A DNA stretch of 64,000 nucleotides, taken from positions 41,591,454 to 41,655,453 of the forward strand of contig NC_030389.2 of the NCBI RefSeq assembly GCF_001625215.2. The letters run 5' to 3'. The stretch's first letter is position 1. Each line of letters starts with the position of its first letter. This document shows positions 22,524 to 34,053 of the stretch, one piece after another. The translations under genes and the position numbers were made by a program. Origin of the DNA: Daucus carota subsp. sativus. Taxonomy: Eukaryota > Streptophyta > Magnoliopsida > Apiales > Apiaceae. The notes below the pieces were generated by a model, which was given only the letters and a program-made list of their open reading frames with translations, was not told the DNA's origin and did not search any database.

Positions 22524-23196
22524 TAGAGTTAATTACACTTTGTAACTTTTAGGTTTGCTCCAAACGCAGTTTAGTACCTGAACTTTAAAACGTGGCAATA
22601 TGCACCATACACTTAACATTCTCGGGCAAATTGTAACCTTTGGTCACTATTTTGTTGATTTGCCATTAACTTTAACTGTTTGAGAGGTAACAATGTGTGT
22701 ATTAGTTTATAACAATTACTTTAACTCCTATGACCCCTAAAAAATTATGTATTATATTTTAAAATTATATCTGAACACACACAACGATGTAAAAAAAATT
22801 AAAATAATTTTTAAAATATGTATTTATTTTAAAATTTTAAAATAAGTTACATCGTTTATGTAATAATAAATTAATTTTCAGATTTCAAATCTAGATACAT
22901 ATTTTAAAAATTATTTTAAATTTTTTTACATCGTTGTGTGTGTTCAGAAATAATTTCAAAATATAATACATAATTTTTGAAGGGTCACATGGGGTAAAAT
23001 AGCTGTTAGAAATTAATATACACAGTGTTATCTCTCAAACAGTTAAAGTTAACGGCAGATTTGAATGGAATAGTGACTAGGGGTTACAACTTGCACGGAA
23101 ATGTTAAGTGTAGGGTGCACATTGTCACGTTTTAAAGTTCAGGTACTAAACTGCGTTTGGAGCAAACCTAGGGGTTACAAAATGTAATTAACTCTA
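22524..23196. mobile_element. Foldback element with long terminal inverted repeats, 673 bp
   Basis: Almost the whole element is an inverted repeat centred near 22860. Left end TAGAGTTAATTACACTTTGT; right end ACAAAATGTAATTAACTCTA. Matching inner blocks include CTCCAAACGCAGTTTAGTAC against GTACTAAACTGCGTTTGGAG, and CACACACAACGATGTAAAAA against its complement. The element is flanked by TAATA on both sides, a likely 5-bp target duplication. No protein is encoded. A transcript across it would form a long hairpin. Confidence 0.75.
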
Positions 23197-23293
23197 TAAT
23201 ACATGATCAACAAATATTTGGGGAGCGCTTATAACACTTGGAAGGGCAAGTCGATTCACATTTAAAAAAAGAGTTAAATCTTTAGCTATGATA

Positions 23294-23542
23294 CAGGGGC
23301 CGTTTGGATGAGTTTAAAATGAGTGATTCTTGCTTAAAATAAATAAGTAGAGTAGAAGTTAGAAGCAAGATAAGAGTTATAAGTGATTAAAGTGTTTGGG
23401 AAATAAGTAGAAGCCCTGGTACAAAAGCTAGCATTTCTAACTTTTTATAAGTGCTTCTTGATTTATTACACAAACTGTACGAATAAGTGCTTCTAACTTA
23501 TAATCTCAGAAGCCGGACTTATAAGTATTAAACAAACGCCCA
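23294..23542. mobile_element. hAT-like MITE (GGGGCCGTTTGG terminus)
   Basis: Begins CAGGGGCCGTTTGGATGAGT and ends near AACAAACGCCCACA. Internal GTTTGGGAAATAAGTAGAAG and ACTTATAATCTCAGAAGCCG match the copy at 9649. Confidence 0.65.
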
Positions 23543-24116
23543 CATAATTTATACGAATCAACTATTTTCCACACCACATGACGACAGCCTCGTGAAGTAC
23601 TCAAATGTTCAACTTGTGCCTTTCGCAGGTCTGTGTTTTGCATTTGGTAGAGGTTATAGTGGATGATGCATCTCGTGCAAGAGAAGTTTGTAGAACTCCA
23701 TGAACAAGACTTCAGTGAAAATGAATCCAAACAATCAGCTAGAGTACAGTTCGGGATGGACAAGTTTCAGAATAAATGTTCCACAAGAAACCAGGGCCTA
23801 GGCCACAAGCTAGAAAGGCTTGCATATTCTAGCAAAATTGAACCAAATTGTTCTGTTTCTTGGAGCACCTGCATCGCAACCTTGCGATTATTGTTATTCT
23901 ACGTTCACAAAAAGTTTACTCTAACAAGGGAGAACTGTTAACAACTTGCTATTTTATCAGCCTATCTTCATCAATACCTTTAGATGGCTATAAATATAGG
24001 TTCTACGTGCTCACTTGCCGAGTGTTCGGATGCAAGACTAAGCACGGATGTCAGAAGAACATAGAATATATGTTTTCCATAGGTAACTGAAAATACAGAG
24101 TTCCGTTACTAATAAA
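23543..24116. other. Intergenic, short open frames of uncertain status
   Basis: Two overlapping frames of 80-92 codons lie at 23663-23941 and 23848-24090. Neither shows a recognisable domain and the second starts inside the first, so I do not call a gene. A gene relic cannot be excluded. Confidence 0.25.
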
Positions 24117-24117
24117 G

Positions 24118-24492
24118 GTTTGGATGACGTTTGACTAAACTTAAAAGAAGTTATTTACTGCTTAAAGTAAAGAAGTGGATTATAAATGATAAGTAAGTTA
24201 TGATTTATAAATTATTAAAAGGTGTTTTGATAATATGACTTATAAGTTATTTAAATGTTTGGATGATTTTAGTTAGAATGTTTGCTGATTTAATGAAGTA
24301 GAGTGTTTCTAGAAAAGAAGATAAAAAAGAAGTAGAAGTTCAAAAAAATAAAAAGAGCTTTCTCAACTTCCAATTTCTGCCTCGAGGACTTCTTGAAAGT
24401 GCTTTACTTTTTTACACAAATATGTCAAGAAAAACAAAGCCAACTTTTTATTAAAAGAAGTTGAACTTCTTGTAAGCCAAACATGCACTTAA
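24118..24492. mobile_element. Decayed hAT-like MITE
   Basis: Left part GTTTGGATGACGTTTGACTA, right part AAGCCAAACATGCACTTA, with the family's ACTTATAAGTTA, AAGTAGAAG and TTTTACACAAA words between. More diverged than the other copies. Confidence 0.45.
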
Positions 24493-24731
24493 TATCCTAC
24501 AAGTTTATCAATGGTTCAAAAATTCTTAAGAAAACTAGACAACAGTGATAAGCTGGAGATCTAGATCAATACAAAATTGATGGAGATGAAAAATCTGATG
24601 ATACAGAGGTTGATCATATTATAAAATGATTGTGATAACTGTTAGTTGCACAAAATCTTTACCTGGCAGTGCTGCATATAGAAAGAATGTTCTTGTTTTT
24701 CCACTCAATGGACAGAAAACTTCACATCTGC

Positions 24732-26180
24732 CTATTGCCTGAACATCTCATCCCATTGTTTTTCTATCCTTTGCTTGTCTTCCAGAAACTCAACACTAGC
24801 ATTACTTCCATCCTTCGTTATTTTTTTGATTCTGTCTACTCTCTCAATAACTCCCCTCAATGCTGTATCAAATGCATCTTCAAGGGTCTCTAAACTGGAC
24901 CGAGGATCTGCATAAATTACGCGTGGAATCAACCCTATGACCTCTTCCCTCATGCTCCTCACCTGGTTATCTGATATGGCTTTCAGTATCGTCTCAATAC
25001 TTTTTGTCTCGTCTCTTAATGTCTTCTCCGGTATAAACACTGAATACTTTGTGTAGTTCTTTGGTAAATACCATATGTACTGAATATAAGCCGACCCTGG
25101 ATGGAAGAACACTGGAATGCACCCTGCTAGGATCGAGTCAAATATTGATCTACGCGTATAAGAATCTCCAGATGGCTGCAAACAAAAGTTGGACCTTTGT
25201 AGCATACTCATAGCATTAACAGGATTATTGCAACTTCTGACATTGCAATTGTAGAATTTGCAGTGTCTCTTCGAAGCTATACATTGCTTGATAATTATAC
25301 TCCGAATGGAATTTTCAGATTTAGGCCTTGGAGCACCGACAAAAGAAAACAGGTATGGCCTTGTAATATTTTTTATCTTTTTTTGCCATTGGAATACCTC
25401 TAGATCGCGTCTAGGATGGAAATTAGTAGGATATGGTATCGCAAACTCATTAGTGGTCCACGGACTCGACTCAATCCCAAGAATTGTCATGTTCTTGGTC
25501 TCGGGCAATACCAGCAGCTTATTCCCCCAATCTGATTGAGTGTCAGTACGTCTCCGAAAATCCCATGTAATTCTCCCAGTAACAAAAAAATGATCTTGAC
25601 CCTGCAGCCTTTTCCATTCTGTTTTCTCCGTCAACCATTTCACCAATTCAACAGAATTAAAATCTCTGTCAAAACCTGCATCATCCCATAAGTATCGTCC
25701 CACGTCTAGGCCAGGGTAAAACGGTACAAAAATTGCAGAAGCCAAAGTTGAGTCATTTGTCAAGCACTTGTACTTTTTCATCCTGTTATGAAAAATAACT
25801 TCTAACATGAACTGATCCGTCGCGTACCAGCTCCTCTTCTGGAGAATCTTCCCAGAATCTTTTGTTTCGGGGCCTAGACCAAAATTCGACAAGTATTCAC
25901 AAATGTTGTACCATTTAGCAATGGAGGAGCAATTCTTTAGAATGTCAACATTGAATCTACTTGGAAGATCATGAACATAAATGTATCGACCAAAGCACGT
26001 GTCAAATTTAAGTCTAGAACTCTGTCCCCTGTCGCTTCTTTTCGCCATTCTAAAATAGAGTTGATTAGTGTAGTAAGAGAAAGATGAGCAATGACTAAAA
26101 ATTGCAAGAATGCAAAGACTAAGCAAAACAAACCAGAGAGGTTTCTTGCAGTATTTTCTCAGCAGTGTACAGTTCTCCAT
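24732..26180 (-). CDS. GT47 exostosin-family glycosyltransferase, xyloglucan galactosyltransferase-like (copy 2)
   Basis: Single-exon frame of 482 residues from ATG 26180, on the same strand as copy 1 and about 3 kb upstream of it in the direction of transcription. Layout is the same: short N-terminal end, hydrophobic anchor around residues 13-32 (KPLWFVLLSLCILAIF), lumenal domain starting GRYIYVHDLPSRFN, and the GT47 core with LQPSGDSYTRRSIFDSILAG and CIPVFF. It keeps the full C-terminal tail ending RIEKQWDEMFRQ, which copy 1 has lost. Numerous Asn-X-Ser/Thr sites fit passage through the secretory pathway. The role is inferred as Golgi cell-wall polysaccharide galactosylation; the acceptor sugar is unknown. 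The pair is best explained by tandem duplication followed by divergence. Confidence 0.87.
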   Translation of the reverse strand: MENCTLLRKYCKKPLWFVLLSLCILAIFSHCSSFSYYTNQLYFRMAKRSDRGQSSRLKFDTCFGRYIYVHDLPSRFNVDILKNCSSIAKWYNICEYLSNFGLGPETKDSGKILQKRSWYATDQFMLEVIFHNRMKKYKCLTNDSTLASAIFVPFYPGLDVGRYLWDDAGFDRDFNSVELVKWLTEKTEWKRLQGQDHFFVTGRITWDFRRRTDTQSDWGNKLLVLPETKNMTILGIESSPWTTNEFAIPYPTNFHPRRDLEVFQWQKKIKNITRPYLFSFVGAPRPKSENSIRSIIIKQCIASKRHCKFYNCNVRSCNNPVNAMSMLQRSNFCLQPSGDSYTRRSIFDSILAGCIPVFFHPGSAYIQYIWYLPKNYTKYSVFIPEKTLRDETKSIETILKAISDNQVRSMREEVIGLIPRVIYADPRSSLETLEDAFDTALRGVIERVDRIKKITKDGSNASVEFLEDKQRIEKQWDEMFRQ

Positions 26181-26746
26181 GTGATCTAAATGTGCAGATT
26201 AGACTCAATGAAGAACTGTGTTAAAGTTGAAAGTAAAGTTAATCAGGGGCTTAATGAGGTATTTTTGATAAACAAGAGCTAAGAGAAAGATTAATGCTTT
26301 AGGTTAATTTTCCATGAAGTTTCAACTTGACAACTATAGAGTTTATTTTGGTAGGTTAATGTAATATTAAGCATTGACATGTTATTGGTGGAAACATATA
26401 CCATGAAATATTGTTGATGAACGTGAGGATCCATCAAATATGTTACTTGAACAGGTTATAAAGGTAAGTACTTCTATTGGGGAGTAATGGAAATTTGAAA
26501 CAAGCTGTTTTTATGGGAGGAGAATACTGAACAGTTCTGCTAAATATAAAAACATACCAAAATTGTTCAGAATATTATTAACACAGATTAATGGATACCC
26601 GGTATCTTTAGCATCTACTTGCCCCGAAGAAGGAAAATGATAGGGACTTAAGAAAAATGATCTCGAATCTTTTTTATATGATTGGCTGCATTAGAGCATC
26701 AACAACCATCTAAAGCCTTTGGCTAAAATGTGAATTGGCATACTTA

Positions 26747-27537
26747 GAGCATCTCCAACGATGTTGGCTATAATCGTTGGCTAAGAGCATCTCCAACCAT
26801 GAAGACCCCTTAGCTAAAAGGTGAGTTGTCATGCCAAAAATAAAAAATTTAGCCAACCACTTTAAAAATTCTGACTCCAACCACAGTGACCTGTTGTCTA
26901 TAAATTTAGCCAACCTCCTATGGATGGCTAAATTTGTCGAACATCTACAGGTCTGTAAGAAATCTGTAGGAAGATTGCACATCATTTATTACTATATTGA
27001 ACTGATATATTCTATTTTAACAATCTAAAATATTAATAACATGCTATTTTTAAATTATAGCCAACCAATATAGCCAATACCACTGAAGAGAAATGTCTTA
27101 CAGGTTCAACAAATTTTACATAACGTTTTACAGGTCCAATTTAGCCAACGATTATAGCCAACACCGTTGGAGATGCTCTAAATTGGACCTGTAAGATATT
27201 ATGTAAAATTTGTTTAACCTGTAAGACATTTCTCTTCAATGGTATTGGCTATATTGGTTGGCTATAATTTAAAAATAGCATGTTATTAATATTTTAGATT
27301 GTTAAAATAGAATATATCAGTTGAATATGGTAATAAATGATGTGCAATCTTCCTACAGATTTTTTACAAACCTGTAGAGGTTCGACAAATTTAGCCATCC
27401 ATAAGAGGTTGGCTAAATTTATAGACAACAGGTCACAATGGTTGGAGTGTGAATTTTTGAAATGGTTGGCTAAATTTTTTATTTTTGGCATGACAACTCA
27501 TCTTTTAGCTAAGGGGTCTTCATGGTTGGAGATGCTC
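26747..27537. mobile_element. Middle MITE B, inserted in C and split by A
   Basis: Left part 26747-26784 begins GAGCATCTCCAACGATGTTG; right part 27182-27537 ends GGTTGGAGATGCTC. It is flanked by TTA at 26744-26746 and TTA at 27538-27540, a perfect 3-bp target duplication inside element C. Without A it is 394 bp. Orientation is opposite to A and C. Confidence 0.8.
26785..27178. mobile_element. Inner MITE A, inserted in B
   Basis: 394-bp intact copy. Left end GAGCATCTCCAACCATGAAG, right end AACACCGTTGGAGATGCTC. Flanked by TAA at 26782-26784 and 27179-27181. Because A and B are in opposite orientation, 26.8-27.5 kb forms a large inverted repeat centred near 27161. Confidence 0.85.
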
Positions 27538-27882
27538 TTAAAATAAAAAAATTTAGCTAACAGCTCCAAAAACTCAATTCCAACCATAATCAGCTGTTGT
27601 CTATAAATTTAGCCAACCTCCTATGGATGGCTAAATTTGTCGAACTTCTACAGGTCTGTAAGAAAATCTGTAGGAAGATTGTACATCATTTATTACCATA
27701 TTGAAATGATATATTCTATTTTAACAATTTAAAATATTAATAACATACTATTTTTAAATTATAGTCAACCAATATAGACAGTACCATTGAAGCAAAATGT
27801 CTTACAGGTTCAACAAATTTTACATAATGTCTTGCATGTCCAATTTAGCCAACGATTATAACCAACGCTGTTGGAGATGCTC

Positions 27883-29497
27883 TTGTGCCCATTTTATATA
27901 CATCGATCATCCAATCACAATTTTGCCACATCATTTAATATAGAAATATGAAAAACAATTTGGGTACATAGCATTAAACAAAGAATTCTTGATTAAAAAT
28001 CTGTGTAGTATGGTATAAATAAAATTTATATTCCCTCTGTTTCAAAATGACAGTGATTTTTTACACGAAATCTAAAATGTAAAAAAACACACATTTCTAC
28101 ATATTATTTTTAAATTTTCTTTTCCTGAATATTTAGTCAAAATTAGACCCAAGGTACATCCAATTTCCAAACAATCTAAATGTTCTATTTGTGACAGCTC
28201 CCCCCGTCCTTATATTTTTCTCCATGATCCGGTCACAAGAACTTAAGTTGACACCATCTATTAAATTAAAGAATGTCAATTAGTTTTTGATACCATGTTT
28301 AAAATCGTAATGTAACTTTTAAAACCACAAATTGGTGCCGCCTCAGTCCTCACCTTATTTAAAATCACTTGGTGAGTTGGAGTTGCTCTCCGGCAATCAA
28401 TTCGGCGGCTGTGAGTGCATATGCAAAAAGTACACAAACTTCCACCGTTATTCCGGTGGTCTAAACCGAAACAATATATCTTATCATTCGTCACAAATAC
28501 AACACTAATGCACCAATGATAATCCCGGAAAGAATATAATAATTGCGAGTTATGAATAGTCGATCTCCGATCTCTTCTTTAATCCCGATCATCGTGGTGC
28601 ACGTCGAGCCAATACATTACTGATAAGGACTTGAACTTGTTTTGTCTTCTTATCACTTTGGTGTCGGGCGTCTATTATTTTATATCTGCATGTATGGGCG
28701 CCACACGAGTTTAACATGTGTGTCAGTCGACATACACTAACGATCACATTTTTTTATTTTTAATTAATGTGTTGTTACAAATTAATTTTTTTTTTATTAG
28801 GTCACTGATTTTATTGACTCAACTCCACTAAAAATAATGATATCACAAAAATGATCATCGATCAAAAATTTCTGCCAAGTAAAAAGTAGTTTTCAGTGTA
28901 TGTTTACGGACACACAAGACGAGTTATATAAACTAATTGGCCCTGATTGATGTTACATACAAGTAGCTGCAACTTGTTCCGGACAGATACTGATATGCAT
29001 GCATATAGTAAACTCAAAACAGCAACCGAAACTAACAACAGACAAGCCACTGTATTATGTATTGTATGGGGAATATGTGGCTTTGCATCGAACAAGTTCA
29101 ATCCACAGGCAACCAATACATTAATGGTACGTATAGCTTATATCTCAATAATAATTGTTGTTAAATGATCAATTCTTCCGAAATCTCAAAGTGTTGGGAG
29201 GAGGGCTTACCAGCATCATATCATATTTTAGCATTTCCCTCACTTGAAAGCGCATTTTTGGGTTGAAAATGGATCATGAACGCTATGTTAAGTGATTAAT
29301 TCTGCCGAAATCTTTAAATTATTATGAGGATGGCTTACCAAATACCAAGAAAATAACTTATTCATTCATTTATCGAGCGAAAAGAAGAAGATGATATAGC
29401 TTGAAAAAGGTTAAGATTAATTTATCATGCAATCATGACATAGATTAAGTGAAAATGGAGAAAAGAGTAGCTGCAGAAAGTTTGGCGACCATGAATT
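27883..29497. other. Intergenic, decayed repeats only
   Basis: Around 28032 is a lone Stowaway-like left end (TTCCCTCTGTTTCAAAATGA). 27890-27975 resembles part of the AATGCTAGAGACCCC MITE family (CAATCACAATTTTGCCACAT). From about 28195 a TGTGACAGCTCCCCCCGTCC block may be the start of an LTR or gene remnant. No supportable gene. Confidence 0.3.
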
Positions 29498-29950
29498 TCA
29501 CTTGTTCTTCCTTCTGTTATTGTTTTTGGGCTGGTCAAAATCAAGAAGATCTTCTAGAACCTGATCATCCAAGTACTCGAACTCAATCACCTCTTTGCCT
29601 TCCTCGTTACTCCCCTGCATTGCAGACGAGGAACTCGAACCCGAACCCGAACCAGAACCCGAAGCAGAAGCCGAATAACCAGAAAAATGATCCGAAAGGC
29701 CCCCACTCGGCAAATTATATTCCTCAGGAAAATTCAACACCGCCAAGTGACCCCTCATGGAATAAGCTGCACGATCATAAGCTCTAGCCGCATCCTCCGC
29801 AGTATTAAACGTCCCTAGCCAAACCCTCGCACCCTGCCTAGCCGAATCACGGATTTCCGCCGCGTACTTCCCCCACGGCCGCCTCCGGACGCCTCGATAC
29901 CGGAGCTCCGTCGTGTTATTCGCATTATTGTTCGGCATTCCCTCGCTCAT
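29498..29950 (-). CDS. AP2/ERF transcription factor, small ERF (group IX-like)
   Basis: Single-exon frame of 150 residues from ATG 29950. The frame stays open 26 codons further upstream, but that part has no conserved sequence and lies next to the TATA-like tract, so MSEGM is the likely start. One AP2 domain spans about residues 18-76, from [19 protein letters not shown] to the end of [11 protein letters not shown]. The DNA-contact motif [10 protein letters not shown] has the Ala and Asp typical of ERF-type rather than DREB-type proteins, so a GCC-box (AGCCGCC) target is predicted. A Gly/Ser-rich linker follows. The acidic C-terminus [17 protein letters not shown] resembles the activation motif of short group IX ERFs such as the ERF095/ERF098 type. 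Likely nuclear and ethylene/jasmonate- or pathogen-responsive, by family inference only. Confidence 0.92.
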   Translation of the reverse strand: MSEGMPNNNANNTTELRYRGVRRRPWGKYAAEIRDSARQGARVWLGTFNTAEDAARAYDRAAYSMRGHLAVLNFPEEYNLPSGGLSDHFSGYSASASGSGSGSGSSSSSAMQGSNEEGKEVIEFEYLDDQVLEDLLDFDQPKNNNRRKNK

Positions 29951-29999
29951 TGTTGGTTCAAATGGAGAATATGTACAAGTCGAAGAAGCTAGCAAGGTA

Positions 30000-30012
30000 A
30001 AATATATATATA
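30000..30012 (-). promoter_or_regulatory. TATA-like tract of the ERF gene
   Basis: On the minus strand a TATATATATAT run lies 50-62 bp upstream of the chosen ATG at 29950. Transcription starting about 30 bp downstream would give a very short leader, so this is consistent with the short start rather than the longer frame. Confidence 0.45.
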
Positions 30013-30228
30013 GTTGCGAAAAGTGCATGAAAGCAACTTATCATGGTAATATAAGTTTGAGTGAGGGCCCACAAGTTGACGTGGACAAATATCTGGATGT
30101 GGTTTGTACACACGTGGTAAGAAGGTGAGGTTGGCTGGGAAGACCAAATGGGAGTCAGTGAAATGTATCTGGCTCTGGTCAAGGTGGTGGCTTTGAAATT
30201 CTTTAGCTTTGTGATATGGAAGTGCATC

Positions 30229-31292
30229 AGTGCATTAACTTTTTAATTGAAGCCAAGAAGAATTGAGATTGTTAATGCGATGCTCACGTGGGAAGTGGCT
30301 GTTCATTCTGGTACTAGATTCATCGGACATTATATTAATCTGGTTTTTTCAATATAAAATTTAATTTTTATATATCGTTCATCGCATCATGCACTGTTTG
30401 CACAGATTTTAAAACTCTTATAAAATATAGTTTTATAAAATTTTTAATTTATTTACTTCTAACAAATATTTTAAACATCAAACTTTTATTTAGAATAAAA
30501 CTCAAATATTATTATGAAATTATAAATATAAGAGTCTCAAAATACGTGCCAAAAATAACGGAAGAAACCTATATGTTATTTGTTTGCAACTTTTGAATCA
30601 AGAACAATTGCTTAAAAATTAAAATATTCTCAATGATTCTAAAATATGTATAAGGCATAGTGGTAAAATAGATTTAAACATATAATAGATGGGATTTCGT
30701 ATCAACACATATGTCAAAAGGCAAGCCACTTCAGTATTATATCTCCGAATCTCATAGTAGTAACTAGCTGAATGCACCTCAAAATACTTATATTTATATT
30801 AATTAAAAACCAGCTCATTTGTGTAATACAAACCGATAATATTTAATCCTTATATATAAGGGCACTATTATGAAGAATTATTATATATATGTAAGTTACA
30901 ATGTAATATATTTAGTCATGCATGGTAATATATTGAATATTTTATTACAGTATTATTTAGAAAAGAAGTTTCTTGGTGGAGATAAAAACATCGAACCGCC
31001 AAAGAGTGCCCTTCCTCGTTATGCGAGGAGGAGGAAGAGTTGGTGTCTATTTTTAATTCTCTACTAATAATGTTGGGTCTTCAAATTCTCGATTACGCAG
31101 AATGAGCATTCGTAAGCATTGACATCTATAAAAATTTTAAGACTATACAATCTCTAGAACATTCCCATGAATATATTAAAAAATTTCTGCAAGTGGACAA
31201 GTTATTTTATAATTCTCTTTCGCTATTCGTTCGTCCAAACTTCAGGACGTAGTAGTTATATGCAATAATCGTCAAAGAATCGCCGGAGGAAG
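30229..31292. other. Upstream flank of the ERF gene, AT-rich
   Basis: No gene recognised. Around 30395-30575 there is a weak inverted repeat (TATAAAATATAGTTTTATAA and a distant partial complement) that may be a decayed MITE. Confidence 0.25.
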
Positions 31293-31965
31293 GATGGTTG
31301 GGCAGTGACGGAACCAGGACTAAAACTTATGGGGGGCTGATAAGTCTTAATTGCTTTTATAGCAAAAAAATTCTCACAACAGTAGCAATGATAATGGGTA
31401 AAACCAGAGCTAACTCTTTTGGTAACAACTGATTTGGTAACAACTCCAGGTCTGTTAAAGAGAAATCCTTTGAATAAAATTGTGCAAGGCAGACCAGTTT
31501 TGAGTTATTGAAACTTGAAAATTAATTTCTAGGATCCAAAGAACCAATACAAAGTAGTAGCTTTATGTTTTCTTCTGAAAAATGGTTATCCATCTCTTGG
31601 AAAATAAGATCAATAACATGTTAAATAAAAGGTTAGTAAATAAGTTTTATAGCAGTGAACATCTTCTAAAAATGTCTTCCATTCTTTCTCTCTTAATAGC
31701 TGCAATTTAATTTTCATACTTCGAACCATTGTCATAGTATTTTATAATATTACGGGTGCTTTGTTGTAAAGATCATGACAAATCATTAGTAATTGCCATG
31801 ATAACTTTCATCAACAGAACTCCACCGAGTTAAGGTAGTGTCAATGTGTGCGTATGACTTATGGCAAAATTTGAAGAATATGGATCCGGAGATGAAATGA
31901 ACTCCAACAAGATCCTAGCACCTCTTCAAAAATTTAAGTGCTCTGTTTGCTTCCTTAACAATGAA
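31293..31965 (-). pseudogene. Decayed hAT transposase (C-terminal dimerisation region)
   Basis: Read on the minus strand, scattered frames give stretches like the plant hAT / TTF-type zinc-finger transposase. These are a VRSMKIKLQLLREKEWKTFL-like segment near 31670-31720, a DLIFQEMDNHFSEENIKLLL-like segment near 31560-31605, and LALVLPIIIATVVRIFFAIK (one frameshift) near 31350-31410. The last corresponds to the dimerisation motif. The plus-strand edge at 31296 reads CAGTGACGGAACCAGGA, similar to known hAT-type termini. Stops and shifts make it non-functional. Confidence 0.6.
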
Positions 31966-31984
31966 GAGCTTACTTTAACCAACA

Positions 31985-32844
31985 AAAATTTGGTGTGGTG
32001 GTAGAGCTATTGTACCCCATTGCGGATGTGCACATGCATACATGATCGCATGCATACATGATCTAGTATTACTGACATAACCTAGCATTATCGTTTACCA
32101 TCTTCTTTCATCACTCACTACTATATTTTCTCAAGTATAAAAAATAAAAATTGTTGATTTTATTATATAATACATCGATTGATGAAGTATAAATTGATGT
32201 TTCATGTATTTGTAAGTAGCGATTATGAAATTGATTTTTTGTTTGTATTTAGGAAATGATTGTTTTCTATCACCGGCATATATCTATGTATATTTTTTTT
32301 ACTATTAGTAGCATATTTGATTAGTAAATAATAAAATTACTACTGATAAATGAATTATTTAACATATATAAATACAATATTAATGAACAAATAGGCATAC
32401 ACCAATACATGTAATTCCATATAGTGTAAAACAACAGCAACAGTACATTATTTAATTATATTTTTGTAATATACTCAGTTGAGTGATTGATAAGTTTATT
32501 TTGATTTCAAATAATACAGCTGCACTGAATTTTAAAGTCTAATGTAACTGATTAAACTTTCAAAATATAAAATGTTCAGAAATTAATGCGACTACATGTT
32601 TGTTTATTTTGACCGTGTAACATGTTTTTGTAGTGAAACTTTATTCGAAGTTTGCTAATTTGTTTATGAAGGCAGTATAAACAAAAAATATATAATAATT
32701 TATATTGTGAAATTAGTCATAAAGATAGCGCCATCATAACATGGGAAATTGCGGATTTCATTTCATTCCAACAGCATCAGCATGTTTGACTAGCACGTTT
32801 CAGAGTAAATAAACAATCATAAAAATTATGAAATGACGAATGTT

Positions 32845-32896
<52 letters not shown>

Positions 32897-34053
32897 TTAA
32901 GTAAATATTAGAAATAGAAAGTTAATTATTTTTCCAACATCAATAAAGGAAAGTAGTCAAGGGAAGGAGAAAATATTAAAACGATTTGTCTAGTATGTGT
33001 TCATTGATGAGTTCAATGCATAGAATTTGGTGTTTTCACGTGAACACTCATTTTTCTACGTTTTTCCTCAATTATTTAACACTCATTTTAAGGTGTGTAT
33101 AAAGCATATGTTCATAATTTTTTTACAAAAAATTTGTTGTTCAATTTTCAAATTTTAAAATTAAATTTTTATTCAGAATTTTTTCTAAAAATAATTTATC
33201 AAACTAATGTGTGCCGAATCTCGAGACTCGAGAGAATTGAAAATCGAAAGGGACGAGGGAGTATTTAAAAACGTGTTGTGTGACATTCACACAATTGCAC
33301 GAAACAAAAGAATGGCCCATGGTGGCTATTGAGAAATATGTGAATGATAAGACATGTAATGTATCAGATATTCAGGTCCATCAGGATGCAGCCTGCAATT
33401 GGGTTGAGTTGAGTTGTGTACATATGCGGGTTTAGTCGTCCCCGTACAAATGTGGGGAACAGGTCATAATGTGTGTTCTAATCCTGTGTGTGGTTAGAAA
33501 AGGAAGTTAGCTAGATATTTTGCTGCAAATAATGGCTATATCAAGAAAGAAAATATATTGTATGGGACAAGTACAGAAGTGGAGATTTTGCTTGTCATGT
33601 AACTCTCCGGTTTTAGTAGAAGGAATTTCTTCTTCTTTTCTTCGGTTTATGTGATTACGAACCGGAAACGTAAGCACGATTGGATAGTGAATTGATTAGT
33701 CTTGGTTTGCCTACTCAACTCGAAAATATGTTTAAAACAAATACTCAAATTAAATTATAAGATTATAAGCTATATTTTTCAAAAAAAAAAAAAATGAATC
33801 GGGAAGGTAATTTTAGAAATAATTAAGACAGTGTTAGGTATTGTCAGATTCTTTTTAAATTAAGAAGTTAATATATTTTTTGTATTGTAATTGATTCGAT
33901 TTTACCTCACCACTTTTTGAAATTTTAAATGTTGTAAAATATATAATTTAATATATTAAGATGCAATTTTGATTAAATTCTTTTTTTTTTGGAAGGAAAT
34001 TTTGATTAAATACTTGATAATAAAACAAAAATCATAATACATGATACTTGTAA
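31985..34053. other. Gene-free AT-rich region
   Basis: Contains a tRNA-like head at about 31991 (GGTGTGGTGGTAGAGC), a TA microsatellite and the right end of a Stowaway-like element (GGGACGAGGGAGTA, to about 33263). No coding region. Confidence 0.3.
32848..32892. repeat. (AT)n microsatellite
   Basis: Uninterrupted dinucleotide run of about 22 units, likely polymorphic in length. Confidence 0.95.

Larger units (their letters stand above)
26694..27882. mobile_element. Outer MITE C, split by a nested copy (Harbinger-like, GAGCATC terminus)
   Basis: Left part 26694-26746 starts GAGCATCAACAACCATCTAA; right part 27541-27882 ends TGTTGGAGATGCTC. When the inner element is ignored the two halves join into a 395-bp element matching the separate copy at 34054-34456 read in reverse. 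The left flank is TTA; the right flank is TTG, probably a mutated TTA. Confidence 0.75.

Noticed and set aside
23663-24090. Two overlapping frames of 80-92 codons
   Set aside because: No recognisable domain, mutually overlapping, no promoter or splice evidence.
26831-27546. Mirror-image 65-91-codon frames on both strands
   Set aside because: They are a by-product of the inverted MITEs A and B, not genes.
29951-30028. 26-codon upstream extension of the ERF
   Set aside because: No conservation, overlaps the TATA-like tract; the MSEGM start is preferred.
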